This document shows, piece by piece, positions 12,184 through 24,441 of a stretch of DNA of 64,000 nt (positions are counted from its first letter, which is position 1; every line of letters starts with the position of its first letter). The position numbers and the translations under genes were made by a program. The stretch covers positions 1,131,424 to 1,195,423 of the forward strand of contig QAOA01001251.1 in the NCBI GenBank assembly GCA_003255065.1, in the 5' to 3' direction. This stretch comes from Cercis canadensis (taxonomy: Eukaryota > Streptophyta > Magnoliopsida > Fabales > Fabaceae). Below the pieces are notes generated by a model. That model searched no databases and was not told where the DNA came from. It saw nothing but the letters and a program-made list of their open reading frames with translations.

Positions 12184-15100
12184 ATGGCGCCAAGCATAAC
12201 CAAAAATGATTTGGAAGAAAAGGTGGGTAATTTACCCTCCTCAATAAAGCTTGAAGGATCAAGTTTCCTTGCTAATGAACACCCAATTCTCACTGATGTC
12301 CCAGGAAACATAATAGCCACCCCTTCCTCCTTTGTTTCTTCAAACAAGGCCAATATGACAGTGGGTTGCTTCGTGGGTTTCGACGCTGAAGAGTCAAAGA
12401 GCCGACACGTGGTTCCAATGGGCAAGCTCAGGGGAATCAGGTTCATGAGCATATTCAGGTTCAAACTATGGTGGAGTACCCATTGGGTTGGAAGCAATGG
12501 GCGCGATGTGGAACATGAAACCCAGATGATGATCTTGGAAAATAGCACTCACTTGAATCGCCCCTATGTCCTCCTTCTCCCACTCCTTGAAGGACCTTTC
12601 AGAGCTTCTCTCCAGCCTGGGTTAGATGATTACGTGAACATTTGCTTGGAGAGTGGGTCCAAAAGGGTCTGTGGGTCCAGCTTCAGGAGCTGCTTGTACA
12701 TTCACACCAGTGACGATCCTTTTAGTCTAATGAAGGAGGGCATCAAAGTGATTAAGGTCCATTTGGGAACCTTCAAGCTCCTTGAAGAGAAAAGCCCACC
12801 AGGTATTGTGGACAAGTTTGGGTGGTGCACATGGGATGCGTTTTATCTGAAGGTACACCCAAGAGGGGTTTATCAAGGGGTGAAAGCCCTAGTGGAGGGT
12901 GGGTGCTCTCCAGGTTTCGTGATTATTGATGATGGGTGGCAAACTTTTTGTCACGACGATGAACCCTTAACCGATGAAGGAAGCATAAATTGCTCGATAC
13001 CTGGTGAGCAAATGCTGAATAGGCTCATCAAATTTGAAGAGAATTGTAAGTTTAAGGAGTACCAGAGTAGTAGGAATCCATGTGATAAAGGGATGGGTGC
13101 GTTTGTTAGGGACATTAAGGAGGAATTTAAGAGCATAGAGAATGTGTATGTTTGGCATGCATTTGGTGGATACTGGGGTGGGATTAGACCCAATGTCAAA
13201 GGCATGCCCGAGTCTAAGGTGATTGCGGCTAAGCTACCGCAAGGGGCGCAGATGATGATGACGGATCTGGCGGTGGTGAAGATATTAGAAATTGGGGTGG
13301 GATTGGTGGCACCGCAACAGGCTTACCACTTGTACGAGGGACTGCACTCTCACCTCGAATCGGTGGGAATTGACGGCGTCAAGATTGACGTTATCCTTGT
13401 AAGTGTGTTTTACTGTTTTCAGCCAAGATTTTTTTTAGTCTATTCTATTTTATTTTTTTAGCATATTTGCACTCGTCAAATTTTTATTTATCATTTAATG
13501 ACTCCATATTTTAGCATCAGTGCAGTGTCCACTTACTTTTTTTTATTGTCTTGTTTAAGTTGATAGTCATAGTCATACATTGATTTTTATATATGAAAAT
13601 AAAGTAATAAGAGATTTTATGATATGAGTATGTTATATTATATTGACGTGACAAATATACATAATTTTCATAATTTTTATATTTTATTAGATGTAAAATA
13701 TTATTTATTTAATTTTTTAAATAAACTTAAAAATAGTTAATTTGTACACGTATCATTTATTTATTGATTATTTTTATATAGTATAACATATTACATAAAT
13801 ATTAAAAGTATCTAAGAAATCTCATAAAGTAATTTGATTATAGAAATGATGGGTTCATAATAGGAAAAGCCTATGGATAGGAGAAGTTAATATTAAGATG
13901 TTACTGTGTGTTTGTGGGAGCTGTATTCTTTTTTCTAAATTTTCGCAATAGGTATATTTCCAAGAATTAATATCAATTTTTGAAATTATTGCAATTTTTT
14001 TTTATGAAAAAATTATGGCAAGTTTTGAAGCATAAACTGGGCAATGAATTAAAGTGTGTCATTGTCTTTTTCAAATATTATAGCAACAAATATTATTTGT
14101 GATTGCCGGTGCATGTGTTGAGACTTTGGAAAACACTTGTCTCGACCAGAAGTGGTTTTGTGATCATATTCACAAGTGCCTCGTTGTCTTGCCACGTGTA
14201 TGGTTCATTGACGTTAGCAAATAGAATCTTAGTCATATTCCATGTATGAAAGTTGAAGCTAAGATGCTATACATACATGGCTTCTCTATTATGCACATTC
14301 GAGAAATGATACGCAAGCTGATGAAAGTTGAACAGAAATGTAAGTGATCGTATCTTTATTATGAGCTATATATGGGCCTATGGTTATATTTTTTTCAGTG
14401 GCTGAACGTGACAATGCCATCCTTTCTTCTTTGTAACCCTTTCTCTTTTGTATTATTTCATCTCTGTCCTTCTTTTTTTTTTTAGAAAAATAGTATACTT
14501 TAGAAGGATGACCAAAAAACAAAAAGCTGTAAATTATTATAAAAATTGTAAAATACAATTGTGAATTACCAATAGTTGTCGCTAGGCTTTTAGCATGCGG
14601 TGCAATGTTTTAAAAATCAGATCGATAAGTGAATTGTTTTAGAGGATAAACACTAATTAAATCGATTAGACCAAATGATCAGACTGGTAATGTCATAAAT
14701 TTAAATTTTATATAAATATAATATTTAATATGCCTATTGTATATTCTAAGTTATAATAAATATATTTTTATGTAAATTTTTAGTAAAATTAAAGTTAGCT
14801 TAGTGAAAAATATCTTTTCTGTTCCTTAGAAAGAGGATTTGAATTCTCTTATGGCCAATATTTATTTATTATACAAATCTAAATGTGAATAAGTAAACTA
14901 TAATGTAAATTTATTCACAAAAGAAATATTGGTTTGATGGTTCAAACCTCTTATCCATTTCCTTCAGGAAGGAGATTTGAATCCCTTAGTGAAATATTTT
15001 CAAATTTTCTTCAAAATGATGCAATTTTGAAAATAAAAATTAAAATTAGTGAACCATCTGGTTATGTCAAACCAAATCGGTTCACTTCGATTTTTATCAA

Positions 15101-16693
15101 TTTAACCACTTTAGCGGTTTAACTCCCTTAACCGAATCAAAATTTAGACCGAGCACTGGTTGAACTGCCCGGTCCGATCCAATCCAATTTTTAAAACACT
15201 GATGCCGCGGAGAATATAACTTTAATCTCCCAGTCCAAGAGGAAGCTGGCCTATTATACTTGGGCTTTGTTACAAAAGTCCATGGAACAGAAACTGAAGC
15301 CCACACAATAAGAAAAAGAAGAGCAATTGTTGGACAATGAATTATGATTGCAAATTGCAGATAGGGTCCTAATTTAGTTATTTGCATATGGCAGATTTTG
15401 GAGATGCTATCAGAAGACTATGGTGGTCGTGTTGAACTGGCAAAAGCTTATTACAAATCACTCACTGCTTCAGTGGAAAAACATTTCAAAGGCAACGGTG
15501 TAATTTCTAGCATGCAGCAATGCAACGACTTCATGTTCCTTGGTACAGAAACCATATCACTTGGAAGAGTTGGTACGTCTTCAAAATTTGACCAGACAAT
15601 AAGGGGAAAATTCAAGTTTTCTCAAATACTAACGTGTTAGAATACATTATTTTCTTGGGTGCTTTTATCTAGGTGATGATTTCTGGTGCACTGACCCGGC
15701 GGGGGATCCAAACGGTACGTATTGGCTGCAAGGATGTCACATGGTGCACTGTGCCTACAACAGCTTGTGGATGGGAAATTTCATACACCCAGATTGGGAC
15801 ATGTTCCAATCTGATCATGCCTGTGCTGAATTTCATGCTGCTTCTCGGGCTATCTCTGGTGGACCTGTCTATGTGAGCGACTCTGTTGGACACCACAACT
15901 TCAAGTTACTCAAGAAGCTGGTTCTACCTGATGGCACCATTTTGCGTTGTCAACATTACGCACTTCCTACTAGAGACTGCATATTTGAAGACCCTTTGCA
16001 CGATGGCAAAACAACGCTGAAAATTTGGAACCTCAACAAAGTGAGTATCTTTCAATATTTATTGGAAACAATTTCTCCAATCTATATTGCTTTATTCTCA
16101 TTATTTGTTGTTAATTTTTCTTTTTACAGTATACTGGGGTTTTGGGTGTGTTTAACTGCCAAGGAGGAGGGTGGTGCCCTGAGACTAGGCGAAACAAAAG
16201 TGCCTCTGAATTTTCACACTCTGTGACATGCTTTGCAAGTCCTAATGACATCGAATGGAGCAATGGGAAACACCCAATATCCATTAAAGGGGTGGATGTA
16301 TTTGCTGTGTATATATCTGAAGATGATAAATTGATGCTCTTGAAGGGATCAGAGAATGTGGAGGTTTCACTTGAGCCATTTACTTATGAGCTTCTCACAG
16401 TTTCTCCCGTGGCAGTCTTATCTAAAAAATCAATCCAATTCGCTCCGATTGGATTGGTAAACATGCTTAACACTGGAGGCGCAATTCAGTCTTTAGAATT
16501 TGAGCAGCAGGAAAATTTGGTGACAATTGGGGTCAGAGGATATGGGGAGATGAGGGTATTTGCATCAGAGAAGCCAGTGAGTTGTAAAATTGATGGAGAA
16601 CCTGTGGAATTTGGTTATGAGAATAAGATGGTCAAGCTCCATGTTCCGTGGCCTGCTGCTTCCAAATTCTCTGTGGTGGAGTACTTATTTTGA
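12184..16693 (+). CDS. Raffinose synthase-type galactosyltransferase, upstream tandem copy
   Basis: Exons 12184-13398, 15395-15572, 15673-16040 and 16130-16693 give 774 aa, a normal raffinose synthase length. The family (GH36, RFS5/SIP type) moves galactose from galactinol to sucrose to make raffinose in the cytosol. Visible motifs: VIIDDGWQ, GIDGVKID with the nucleophile-position Asp (about D402), DFWCTDP, CHMVHCAYNSLWMGNF, and SGGPVYVSDSVG with the acid/base-position Asp (about D534). I chose MAPSITK rather than the upstream in-frame ATG at 12148 because the second copy also begins MAPS. Oddities: normally conserved stretches differ. LQMTMEDLAVDKIVNN of copy 2 reads AQMMMTDLAVVKILEI here, HALCGYWGG reads HAFGGYWGG, and VIHLLEML reads VILILEML. 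The frame is intact, so this may be an active, relaxed or altered paralogue. Intron 1 is about 2 kb and carries a transposon. Confidence 0.92.
14100..14220. other. Intron-1 block shared with the second raffinose synthase copy
   Basis: Inside intron 1, pieces such as cacttgtctcgaccagaa and tcacaagtgcctcgttgtct match the second gene's intron 1 at about 21484-21565 (cacttgcctccaccagaa, tcacaagtg...ttgtct). The rest of the two introns is hard to align. It shows that the introns share descent from the duplication. It could be a conserved regulatory or splicing element, but function is not shown. Confidence 0.6.
14603..15201. mobile_element. hAT-like MITE in intron 1 of the first raffinose synthase gene
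   Basis: Left end caatgttttaaaaatcag; right end ttttaaaacactg, which is its inverted counterpart. The inner right part has ccggtccgatcc and 'aaccg' motifs, common in plant hAT MITEs whose ends read cagtgttttaaaa. The flanks atgcggtg (14595-14602) and atgccgcg (15202-15209) look like a decayed 8-bp target duplication, as expected for hAT. I saw no similar element in intron 1 of the second copy. Confidence 0.65.
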
Positions 16694-17011
16694 ACCAGTC
16701 AACTACATTGCCTATGAATTTGTGAGGGTGATGGACAAGATACTGCACAAGCTGTTTGAATAAATGGGGAATCTTATTGATCAGAAAGTAATTGGCCGAT
16801 TGAAATTAATGAATGCTTTTAGTTCACTATTTGGTACAGTTCTTTATTGTGTAATATAATTTGCCATTAATTTGAACAAATTCACTCTTAATTTAGTGAC
16901 TTAAGTTATCAAATTATGTGCTATATCTAAGTTCCTTATTCAAGAAACTTATTTTGCATGTGATACACACTCATCATCAAGATAATTTCAGAAGAGTTTT
17001 TTTTTTTTGTT

Positions 17012-17036
17012 GGGGGGTGGGTGGGGTGGGGTGGGG
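17012..17036 (+). other. G-quadruplex-type run
   Basis: Five G-runs of 3-6 bases are separated by single T residues, just after a poly-T tract. This fits the classic four-run, short-loop G4 pattern on the + strand, about 320 bp past the stop codon of the first raffinose synthase. It may lie in or near the 3' transcript end. Confidence 0.7.
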
Positions 17037-17876
17037 TTGAGAGGTTCTAGCTGTAACGCAAGATGCTTCTCCAATTAGTATTCTCAATACAGTTGCAGTA
17101 CGCTATCGCTATCTATAGCAGCTATTTCATCGCATTGTTATGGCCTATGGGACATATGTTTATTATATTTTCAACAAACCTTCCACAGACCACAATGCAC
17201 TAGAATTTTCTAGTAGATAATGGAAAATTAACTCCACATTTGATTAGTGAGGCTGCAAACCATAAACAAATTAATTAGAGATGTGACCCCGCAAGGGCCC
17301 ACTTTTTACAGTAAAAAGTGGAAATTAGAACCGCAAATCTTCATGTGCTATAGTTAGTTTTATTTATTTATTTAATTTCATGATAATTCCTCTTCATTTC
17401 GATGTTCCACCTACTCTCTTGCTACAAATTTATTACATTCTTATGAATTGCCAAATTTTTCTCTTTCTTTTCGGAATATGATAACTAAATTTTAGGTTTT
17501 ATTTTATACAAGATTAAATAAGGATGGCGACGGAAAAACCTCTATAATTAATTTCATGAAATGTTTTTTTAATTTTTTTATTCATTAAAAATCAAATTTT
17601 AAAACTTCTAACATAATAATGTGGTTGTTGTTATAATTCTTTAAAGCTACCATATTATCATCAAGAATATTACCTTATCATAACATAAATAACATTTACG
17701 TAAAAATATTGTTAGCATTTCGCATATGATTATTGCCACGCTATAAAGGAAGAAAGAAAGAAAGGAGAGAAAAGGAGAAGTCCAAGCTGAAGCTTGATTC
17801 GCGGATGTGAGCCAGTAGAATTTTGTCAACATGAAAAGATAAATAAAAAGAAAAAAGGCACCGGCTTTATTGGCGT

Positions 17877-18269
17877 GAATATTATATTTTAACTATAAAA
17901 TTATATATTTATTATATTTTTTAATTTAATTATTTAGATATTATAATTTTTTAAAAATTAAAAATATATATTTTTTTTAATATGTAGAGACCACAAGCGG
18001 TCATGTGACGTGTTTACGTGAGACACGTCAATAGTCCATTAGCGTGTTCCTTCTTATCATATTTTTTTAAATATTTTTTATTTTTATAAGTAACTAAAAA
18101 AATGACACGCTGTAAAGCTAATGGTGTATCAAACATGGATACGCTATATGACCACTGACGCGTTTAGTGGTCACCACATATCCGTTATGTTTTATTTATT
18201 TATTTTAATATAATATCAAAATAAATAAATTAAAAAACATATAAAATTATTTTTAAAATATTATATTTC
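17877..18269. mobile_element. Large AT-rich foldback element with ACGT-core motifs
   Basis: The left arm (gaatattatattttaactataaaattatat...) is the imperfect inverse of the right arm (...catataaaattatttttaaaatattatatttc). The inner arms around gaccac/gtggtc also pair. The left inner arm contains tgacgtgt (18006-18013) and its inverse acacgtca (18023-18030). No ORF. The family is not identified. Confidence 0.65.
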
Positions 18270-18746
18270 GATCAAAGAGCCACCGGGCGTGCCTACAAAT
18301 CAAGCGCTGGAGACTAAATGAAACAAGCTCAATAAACATCTAGAAAAGCAACGATAGATCTAGAAATCTGAATAATTAATGACGAAACTGGTGAAGGGCA
18401 CAAGGAAAAGATTTTTCATGAAATCTTGTCTTCTAAAAGTAAAGTAAATGGTAGACCCCCTCCAAGCGACTTCCAGGCGACCCTACTGGACGGAACCCAC
18501 CATTGTATATTTCGCTTGCTTCTTAATCTTTCCTCTTTCGTAACAACAATGTTTATAAAGAAATTTGCAGACTATTATCATCCCAATTAAGTGAAAGAGA
18601 GGCAAAGGCCAAAAAATTGCCTAGAAAACCACATGTACCCATTCGTATCAATTATGCATCTTCACACTTGGGATATTTGCTTAGATGCATTTTGGCCAAA
18701 AAGGNGAGGAAAGATGTCTTTTTTTTTTTTTATAATATATTTTTTT

Positions 18747-19225
18747 ATTTAAATGTAGTACAAATTTTTATAATTTAGATGAATTTTGAATTAGGTTTTT
18801 ATATTTTTTTTATTCTTATAGTTTAATTTTTTTTTTTAATTGAGTCATTGTTATCACCTTCGATTATAATTCTGTCAGTTTAGTGCTAACATAACAAATG
18901 ACTTGTTTATGTGACAATAAAAGAAGTTAACGTAGTGTCAAAGTGACACAAAAATTATCATCTCATCAAATTTTAACTCAAAAAAGTGCATAAAAAAGTT
19001 GATGAGTTAATAATTTTCGTGTCATTTTGATGTCACGTCAATTTCTTTTATTGTCATATATACAAATCATTTATTATGTCGACACTAAACTAACGAATTT
19101 ATAATTGGAGATAATGACAAAGACTCAATTAAAAAAAAAATTAAACTATAAAGACCCTAAAAAAAAGAAAAAACACTTGATTCAAAATTTATTTAAACTA
19201 CAAAAGACTTATAATATATTTAAAT
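18747..19225. mobile_element. Foldback element, copy 1 of a two-copy family
   Basis: About 480 bp that folds almost completely. The left arm (atttaaatgta..., tttagtgctaacataacaaatgac, caataaaagaagttaacg) is the inverse of the right arm (cgtcaatttcttttattg, gtcattt...gtcgacactaaac, ...tatatttaaat). A second copy of the family is at 30738-31082. Non-autonomous, with no ORF. The target duplication is unclear because of the AT-rich flanks. Confidence 0.75.
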
Positions 19226-19489
19226 TTATAAATTTTCTGTTTACTTTAAAAAAGAAAAATATCGTCTTAGAAAAGCATGATGCTCCTATTTATTCGGTAA
19301 ATACCCCCAGTGCCCTTGGCGAGCTGTGGCTTTTTCTAGAATGTCCCATGAAAGCCTAAGACCCTTGACTCCAATGTCCAACTTGTACGTTGTCTCCACT
19401 TTCCACACTGAATACCATAAAGAAAGAGTTCAGCTAGTACTCGTAGATTCCAATTTCCAGAGTACGTACCTCTCAGGCTCTCACACTTC

Positions 19490-19496
19490 TATATAA
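19490..19496 (+). promoter_or_regulatory. TATA box of the second raffinose synthase gene
   Basis: tatataa followed by accc, about 170 bp upstream of the ATG at 19665. The spacing suggests a leader of roughly 140 bp. Confidence 0.6.
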
Positions 19497-19664
19497 ACCC
19501 ACCATTTCCACTCCGAAGTGCGAACCACAGCAAACCCAAACATCAAAAAGCTCTCTACCCCATACCCTTTTAGATCTTTCCTTCTATCCCCATTTTCCAA
19601 ATTAACGCCTGCAAGCCCTCCTCCTTCTTAGCATTCAAACAAGAAACTCATCTGCTTGCCCTCC

Positions 19665-22600
19665 ATGGCTCCAAGCTTAAGAAAAAATGCGGCTCTAGAC
19701 ATAATGATGGGGCTCGAGGACGGTAAATATTCACCCTTGTCCATAACTTTGGAAGGCTCAAATTTTGTTGCTAATGGCCAGCCTTTTCTTACCCAAATCC
19801 CGCCAAACATAATCACCACCCCTTCTCCCTCTATCTCTTCCGACAAGTCCAAGAACACCGTAGGTTGCTTCGTGGGCTTCGACGCTGACGAACCAAAAAG
19901 CCGCCACGTGGTTCCCGTTGGCAAGCTCAAGGGAATTCGATTCATGAACATATTCAGGTTCAAGGTGTGGTGGACAACCCATTGGGTTGGAAGTAACGGC
20001 CACGAAGTGGAGCACGAAACCCAGATGATGATCTTGGAGAAAAATGACCTGCAGGGACGCCCCTACGTTCTGCTACTACCAATCGTTGAAGGATCTTTCA
20101 GAGCTTCACTCCAACCTGGTTTGGATGACTACGTGGACATTTGCGTGGAGAGTGGGTCCACACGTGTCCGTGGGTCGAGCTTCAGAAGCTGTTTGTCTAT
20201 GCACGCTGGTGATGATCCTTATACTTTGGTAAATGAAGCCATGAAAGTGATTAGGGTCCACCTGGGGACGTTCAAGCTTCTTGAAGAGAAAACTCCACCA
20301 GGTATCGTAGACAAGTTTGGTTGGTGTACCTGGGATGCATTTTATCTAAAGGTACACCCTAAAGGGGTATGGGAAGGGGTTAAGGGCCTTGTAGAGGGTG
20401 GGTGCCCTCCAGGTATGGTCCTTATTGATGATGGGTGGCAGTCCATTTGTCATGATGATGATCCCATCACTGATCAAGAAGGCATGAATCGAACTTCTGC
20501 TGGTGAACAAATGCCATGTAGGCTAATCAAATTTGAGGAAAATTACAAATTTAGGGAGTACCGCAGTCCCAGGGTACCCTCTGATAAGGGTATGGGTGCC
20601 TTTGTTAGGGACCTTAAGGAGGAGTATAAGAGTATAGAGTATGTTTATGTATGGCATGCACTTTGTGGGTACTGGGGTGGGATTAGACCCGGTGTCCAAG
20701 GCATGCCTGAAGCTAAGGTAATTGCTCCTAAGCTTTCGTATGGGTTGCAGATGACAATGGAGGATCTGGCAGTGGACAAGATCGTCAATAACGGTGTGGG
20801 ATTCGTACCACCTCAGCTAGCTCACAAGCTCTACCAGGGGCTACACTCGCATTTGGAATCCGCAGGCATTGACGGTGTCAAGGTTGACGTTATCCATGTA
20901 AGTATTCTGGAAAATTCTTTCTTGTTAGTTGTTGGCAATTTTAAATTTTTAATCATATTGTTCCTGTTATTTTGTTGGCCGTTGCGTTTGTTTACTGTCG
21001 TAGTGGTCCCAAAAGGGGAAAAAATAAAATTTGCATCGGTCCTTAACCTATATGATACTTTTTATTTCCTCTTTAAATTTTAATTTTCCTATACGGGTCA
21101 TACTAGACCAACCTCTCAATTCCTAATCGTTCACAAAGACAAAACTATATCACAAAAGGGCACTTTAATATTGGATTGTGCATATCAACTTTGAATATTT
21201 AGAAACAATTGCCATGACATAAAAATTCGAATGGACCATAAATCATTAGAAACTATGTTACTATGGCGTGTACGTGGGAACTTGGAATTGATTAATGAAT
21301 ATTTAGAATAAAGTATCAACAAAAAAGTGAAAAAAAAAAAATGATGTTTGGGCTAAAGGAAGTGAGAAAGAACTCATAGGTAATAGGTAGGTGGAGAGTA
21401 TTAGCAGTTTGTGTGTATCATTGCCTTTGCCATTCATTTTAGTGTAATAATAGGACGAGTCAAATATACAGTAGCCATGGTTGTAATTGCAGGGTTAGAA
21501 GCCACTTGCCTCCACCAGAAATAGTTTGTCATCACAAGTGTTTTGTCTTGGCACGCGTCCCTGCGTAGTGAAGCAGATCAGGTGAGTATATGAGGACCTT
21601 GCCATATTGGAATCAAGCAGGTTCATCTCATTGAAACTTGTACAAGGAATCATTTTCCAATAAATTCCATATCTAAATGGTTCGTGAAAGGGAAATCCCT
21701 TCATGGATTGATTTTATATACTTATCCAAGCTCATTCATTACTGAGAAATATGTTTTACATATGGGGCCTTTAATTTATCCCAAACAAAAATATAAGGTT
21801 ATATAATCCTATTTTAGGTGGCATAATTACCACTGTTTCTTGTGCTATGTGCCTAATCTAATGATGGATATTTAATTTTGGTTACCTGTTCAATTGGTTA
21901 TTTCTCAACTTGTGTGACAATATTAATGTGACCTACTAATTTAACTAAAATTAAGTTAGCACCCCACTTAAAATAACAATTTATGTTAAACTTTTTTTTT
22001 TAGTGATTAAATTATGTTAAAGTTGAGAGTACACAAAATATGATATTCCTCTCCATTTACATATTTTTCACAAACAAATTTATGAAATTTTTTTAAAGAA
22101 TTATATTCAAATTTATACATAAAGATTCACAATTTAAAATAAAATTTTAAGCATGATAAAATTTAAAAATATACATTAATAAATAGATTAAGATGAGTGA
22201 AGAGCAATAGTGTAAAAAATAAGTCAAAAGATTGCAGAGAGTAAATCTCACTCTCTCCCTTACTCTTTATTTTTTGCAAGTAGGATTTGAATGGTGGATT
22301 TTTGTATGAAAATGGGATAAATCCTAACTTTGAATTTCAACGTTTTGCGATTTTTTGATGAAATCTTTATGTGGGTTTCATAGATCATAACATGCTAAAA
22401 GAAACTACCAAAAAAAAAAACAAAAGAAATTATGTCTAACTATTTAATTAATTTAAAATTTTATTATGTTAAATTTAAAAGGTAGAAACCGAACTTTTTT
22501 TAGCTTGTATAATTCATTTCTTTGGGGTGTAATTCCTTAAAGTTATGATAGAACGATACTGTTTTTCCTACCTAATATCAAATATTTTGAAGCTAAAAAA

Positions 22601-24441
22601 AAAAAGACTTGTCTTACTGTTATAGGAGATTACGGAAAAATAAGACTTTTAAAAAACTTGGGGCTAATTTGTAATAAATAAATTTTTTGTCTATAACAGG
22701 TTAAGTAAATATGTGGATTCTATTACCAGTACACTTATTATAATTAAATTGATCCAATTAAGATGGGGTTGTTTAACCCCATTTTTGCATAGGGTCAATT
22801 AAAGCCCCCCATCTAATAAACTTATGTTATGTAAATAGTATTAATCTTCAAAATGATAACTGTTAATCAGAAATTGTTGGTGTATAGTCGCTGATAATAA
22901 ACAGTATTTTGGTCCTGTATACATTGGGCCTTCTGTTGTACTGATTCATATTTGGGCCATAATGAAAATTTCCCTGACCTGTGACTGTGAGGAAAACCAA
23001 AGTCCATAATGACAAAAAAGAAAGAAAAGCGTAAGCTATTGGTTTAGCTGCGTAGATGGTTTTCTAATTTTGACAACTTTTGCATCTTGCAGTTACTTGA
23101 GATGCTATCAGAGGAATATGGAGGTCGTGTTGATCTGGCCAAAGCTTATTATAAAGCACTCACTACCTCAGTGAGGAATCATTTCAAAGGTAACGGAGTC
23201 ATAGCCAGCATGGAGCAGTGTAATGACTTCTTTCTCCTCGGCACAGAAGCCATCACACTTGGTCGCGTTGGTGAGAACTCAAAACTTGTGTTCACAGATA
23301 CAAGTACAATACACAAAATTCTATGTTATTTTCTTTTTAAAGCTAAACTCTGATTGAAATTAAAATTCCAGGAGATGATTTTTGGTGCACTGACCCATAT
23401 GGAGATCCAAACGGTACGTATTGGCTGCAAGGTTGTCACATGGTGCACTGTGCCTACAATAGCCTGTGGATGGGAAATTTCATACACCCAGATTGGGATA
23501 TGTTCCAATCCACTCATCCTTGTGCTGAATTCCATGCTGCTTCCCGGGCTATCTCCGGTGGACCAATTTATGTGAGCGATTCTGTTGGAAACCACAACTT
23601 CAAGTTGCTTAAGAGCCTAGTTTTGCCTGATGGCTCTATTTTGCGCTGTCAATATTATGCACTTCCCACCAGAGATTGCTTATTTGAAGACCCTTTACAT
23701 GATGGCAAAACCATGCTCAAAATTTGGAATCTTAACAAAGTAAGACATTTTCAAAAAATTTCATATCGAGTTCCCCCATTAAGTAATTTATAATTGCATT
23801 TTGAAAATCCATTTTTGTTTTCTTGACTACAGTATACGGGAGTTTTGGGTCTATTCAATTGCCAAGGAGGAGGGTGGTGCCCTGTGACTAGGCGAAACAA
23901 GAGTGCCTCCAAATTTTCACACACTGTGTCATGCTTTGCAAGTCCGAAAGATATTGAATGGAGCCACGGGAAACGGCCAATATCCATCAAAGGGGTGGAT
24001 GTGTTTGCTGTTTATATGCTGAAAGATGATAAGCTGAAGCTCTTGAACTGTTGTGACGAATTGGAAGTATCGCTAGAGCCATTTAGTTTTGAGCTTCTCA
24101 CAGTTTCTCCAGTGACAGTTTTGTCTAAAAAATTGATTCAATTTGCTCCGATTGGATTGGTAAACATGTTTAACTCTGGCGATGCAATTCATTCACTAGA
24201 ATTTAAGGACAACGAAAGCATGGTAAAAATTGGGATAAGGGGATGTGGGGAGATGAGGGTGTTCGCCTCAGAGAAGCCAGTTAGCTGCAAAATAGATGGA
24301 GTAGCTGTGAAATTTGATTATAAGGATCAAATGGTGAGGCTCCAAGTACCGTGGAACGGTTCCTCAAAATTGTCTGTCGTTGAGTACTTGTTTTTATCCC
24401 AAACAGTGTCAACTTGGGATCCTAAGTATGACTATATGTAG
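19665..24441 (+). CDS. Raffinose synthase (galactinol-sucrose galactosyltransferase), downstream tandem copy
   Basis: Exons 19665-20897, 23093-23270, 23372-23739 and 23833-24441 give 795 aa. The second and third exons have exactly the same lengths as in the upstream copy (178 and 368 nt), so the two are a tandem duplication. The family makes raffinose from galactinol and sucrose, linked to seed desiccation, cold and drought tolerance. Motifs: VLIDDGWQS, VWHALCGYWGG, LQMTMEDLAVDKIVNN, GIDGVKVDVIHLLEML (nucleophile-position Asp about 408), DFWCTDPYGDPNG and GGPIYVSDSVG (acid/base-position Asp about 540). These match the usual family pattern better than the first copy does. It lacks the roughly 80-residue insert of stachyose synthases, judged from length. 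The C-terminus runs 15 residues past EYLF, where the first copy stops. Of the two, this is the likelier standard enzyme. Confidence 0.95.

Larger units (their letters stand above)
16694..19664. other. Spacer between the tandem raffinose synthase genes
   Basis: Holds the 3'UTR of copy 1, a G-rich run (17012-17036), two foldback elements (17877-18269 and 18747-19225), an N at 18705, and the promoter and 5'UTR of copy 2. No further exon is recognised. Confidence 0.6.
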
